64,000 nucleotides of DNA, from assembly GCA_013396995.1 (NCBI GenBank), contig VWZP01005531.1:124001-188000 (forward strand), in the 5' to 3' direction. The translations under genes and the position numbers were made by a program. Of the stretch, positions 61,190 through 64,000 are shown in pieces; within the stretch, counting starts at the first letter, position 1; the number at the start of each line of letters is the position of its first letter. This DNA is from Dicaeum eximium. Its lineage: Eukaryota > Chordata > Aves > Passeriformes > Dicaeidae. Under the pieces are notes generated by a model, which saw nothing but the letters and a program-made list of their open reading frames with translations, did no database searches and was not told the DNA's origin.

Positions 61190-63170
61190 TTTGGGTTTTT
61201 TCCCTCCCAGACTAGCCTAACTTCAGACATCAAATTAATATTTCAGCAATTCTAAAGTTTACCTGGAAACTCCTCCCTTACATTATTCAGTATTTTCCTT
61301 TGAAAATTCAAAACTTCACAAAATTAGGAGGCAGTGTTCTCAAGTAGAAATAACTTACTGGAAGGCACTCCTGTTCCTGATCAATCCTCACAAATAACAC
61401 AGAAATCTTTGACTGAGCAGTTGAACAGAAGCATCCTACCTTAGTACATCTGATTATTCCCTTCTAAGACTATGGGGGAAAAATGCAGATTTTCTCCTCT
61501 ATAACTAATTGCAGAAAAAAAAAAGAAAAACAAAAACAAATTAGAAAGTCCTTGGGAATTCATGCTCACAAATTCTGAATTTACCGAAGGAAATTTCTTC
61601 AGCGCTCAGTTTGTGTGTGATGCATACATACACTCAGAAACCTGGATATTGCACCTCCTCAGTCCAGCAGCATTTTCAAAGAAAACTTCTATTTTTATTT
61701 CATGCATTATTTATTTTTTATTTCAAGTATTATTTCAAGTAGTTCCATTGCAGCTGAGCAGGCTTAGGGAGCCAAGATGACACCTAAATCAGGTGTCAGA
61801 ATCCTACGTTAGCAGAACTCCTTAAACACTGAGAACTTAGATCAATTCATATGCCTTAGCTGTGAGAAAATTCGAAGTTGCAGCACAAGTTAAAGGGGAC
61901 CACTGTTTGTTTTGCTCTTCTCTCTTCCCCATAAGAAGAAAACCAAAAGTGATAACCTATATGAACAAGTTAACAGAAAAGTTAAGAAAAAAAAGAGCTT
62001 GCATGTGTAGGCCATATTTTTCCTTATTTTGTGAAACAAACTGTAGATCTATGTGATATTTACTTTTTAAAAACACTCCTATTTTCTTCTGCAGAACAAT
62101 AGCTTCCTCTGTTTAGGAAACACTTCTGCTGCCACAGAAATTTAGAAGACCGTGCCCTTGCTTTGACACCAAACAAACAAAACACCACAAACCCACAAAA
62201 TAAAAAGCTAACACTGAACAGGAAGATTTCTTCCATTTTTTTCTCCAAAGAATTCTAAGAAAGGCTGAAAATTCAATTAAGTTATTTCCATCTAGGTACT
62301 ATTAACGTATTTCAAATGTACCAAGTTTGTATGGTTTATCATTGTTTCTCCTACAGCTCACAGAAATTGAAGTTGTTCAATTTCTATTAATCATCCCCAG
62401 GTAGCTGCAGAGCATTTCTACCTGGTTTCAAATTCCAATTCTGAGTGAAAGAGCAGTCAGGTGCTCTTACTCAAAAAATAATAACCTTGTCAAGGCACCT
62501 AGACAAATGTAAAATCTAGAATGCTGACTCTGGTCATTACATCAGCATGCAAAATTAAGTGAGTCTGATTGCACTACAACTTAAAACCAAGAAAATGCTT
62601 CAGTGAAGAACTGCTGTTGCTCAGAACTAGACAAAACATTAATATTATCCTTGTCACTTAAAAAACCCCAATGAATTTAAGATAAATTTTATACCAGGTA
62701 GCAGTGAAAAATCAATGGCTATTACTTAGACAAGGCTTCTCAACTTATTTTTTCTAAATCAGAACTTCAAGTTACCAGGTTTGTTAAGATTCCCAAACAT
62801 GATCTCAGGTATTTCAGTGTAATTAATTTTCAATTTCTTTTTCACTATTTAAATCCAGCTATTGTCTCCTGTGTTCCTGCTCTAGTCTTTCCCACATTAC
62901 CAATTTACAACATTAAAAAACTTTTAATGAGCACATAAAAATATTTACTTTTTAAGAATTACAACATTTTTCCATGTATCAAAGTATGTATTACAAAACA
63001 AAAATTGCTTTTATTTCTGATGTCCGAGAAATAGAATGAAGGCCTTGCCCACCAAGGAGACTCAATTAAAGAAAAATCAGGATTCAGCCATTTTTCCTCT
63101 ACAATAATCCAGCTGTAACTCTGACCGAAAACCAGATATAGAAATTTTTAGTAATCCAAAGTTTCTGCAA

Positions 63171-63206
63171 AAAGGAGGGAAAATGCCCATGCTGATTTCT
63201 TAAAGT
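63171..63206 (+). repeat. 36-bp dispersed repeat, copy 2
   Basis: AAAGGAGGGAAAATGCCCA, then TGCTGATTTCTTAAAGT, a direct copy of 61154-61189. Similarity stops abruptly on both sides, which suggests a short templated insertion rather than a transposon. Confidence 0.85.
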
Positions 63207-64000
63207 AGTTTTAACAAGATCATGAAAGTGAGGATTTTAAGGCCTTAACGTTGCCATTCTAGTCCCTAATAACTTTAGCAGTGTGACTTCAAGAAAAAAT
63301 AGAAACAAAAGGTAAAGATTTCTTCTTTTCCAATGGCAGTTCAACCAAGTGAAAAAAAGCAAAATTAAATAAACATAAATGGAATTTTAACTCCATGTTC
63401 AGCATCAGAACTTTGGGAATAATTTCAATATTGTAAAATCATATGTACAATATTGACATGGAGAGTTTAGAGGAAACACATTTTTTAAAATATAGTAGGT
63501 CAGAAAACTAGAAAAGTTGATTACTCTCTATGTATTTGCTAAATTAGTTAGGTCATTATACCCTAGCTGAACAACTTAAATAAAAACAAAAAATTACTTA
63601 TTCTCATAAAATCCTGAAATGTGCTGATAGGTTGAAACCTAAAGACTTTTAACTACTTAATCAAGCTATGAAGAATTTCCATAGTTCCTAGAAATCCATT
63701 AACACAGACCAAGTAGCAAAATTCTTTAACAAATTGCTAATAAATAGGAGAAAAACATGGAATAAGTTTAAAGATAATATTTATTTAATAAGTTATTAAT
63801 AAAAAATAAAATACTGTAAAGATAAGATTTTAAAAAGTAATTTGATTTTCTACATAATTATTTCTGATTTTTCAGGAAACTAAAACATGAGCGAACCTTT
63901 ATCTGTCTTCCTTGACCTTTCTGACATCTGCAGAAATGTATTCTGGAATTTATTCTGTCATCTGTGAGACTGGAAATGAAATGCTGCATTTGATCATATG

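Larger units (their letters stand above)
24290..64000 (-). other. CNTNAP5: Large intron of the CNTNAP5-like gene, upstream of the exon (partial)
   Basis: Inferred intron extending from the exon's acceptor to the end of the window; by analogy with CNTNAP2 this would be intron 3. I looked for the preceding discoidin exon (expected to encode a GRYGSSDWVT-like motif) and did not see it, so at least 39.7 kb of this intron lies here. Very large introns are typical of CNTNAP genes. Bases 24318-27008 and 29520-32692 contain no feature I can support beyond T-rich and A-rich tracts (for example 31038-31068). Confidence 0.75.
58576..64000. other. Intronic sequence, mostly without recognised features
   Basis: AT-rich unique sequence to the end of the window, with a 34-bp duplication at 59.9 kb and one 36-bp dispersed repeat pair. 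No exon recognised. Confidence 0.5.

Overview
The window is AT-rich vertebrate DNA, almost certainly from a bird. Three things point to a bird: CR1 LINEs of avian type in several age classes, solo LTRs of avian endogenous-retrovirus type (including the 'TGTCATGGTTTAACCCC' ERVL-like class), and the near absence of other repeats. I see no prokaryotic gene layout, operon, CRISPR array or phage. Almost every open reading frame longer than 60 codons is chance or lies inside a repeat.

The one firmly supported coding feature is a 148-bp internal exon on the minus strand at 24142-24289. Its 49 codons end an F5/8 type C (discoidin) domain of the contactin-associated protein (Caspr/CNTNAP) family and fit CNTNAP5 best. 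The splice donor, pyrimidine tract, acceptor and a branch-point candidate are all visible. The rest of the window is therefore read as two very large introns of this neuronal adhesion gene: bases 1-24141 lie downstream of the exon in the transcript, and 24290-64000 lie upstream. I did not find the neighbouring exons.

Layout: 0.5-5.2 kb holds a minus-strand solo LTR, a plus-strand LTR, an LTR scrap, a TA/TG microsatellite and a minus-strand CR1 end. A 1.3-kb LTR follows at 8.9-10.2 kb and a minus-strand ERVL-like LTR at 18.8-19.4 kb. The exon is at 24.2 kb. From 27 to 38 kb there are two perfect hairpins, a possible old LTR, an LTR with an internally duplicated promoter/poly(A) block, a MIR-like relic and small tandem duplications. 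At 38.5-42.5 kb an LTR sits next to a broken 3.1-kb CR1. An ancient CR1 lies at about 46.3-47.3 kb and another solo LTR at 49.5-50.2 kb. At 53.7-55.1 kb there is a near-identical 213-bp inverted duplication whose left copy interrupts what would otherwise be a perfect 33-bp hairpin. A phase-0, 84-bp exon-like segment on the gene's strand is at 57.65 kb, and a further solo LTR at 58.1-58.6 kb.

The items most worth following up are the inverted duplication with its hairpin target, the exon-like segment at 57.65 kb, and the set of LTRs with intact target-site duplications. Family names come from recognition of known motifs, not from a database search.
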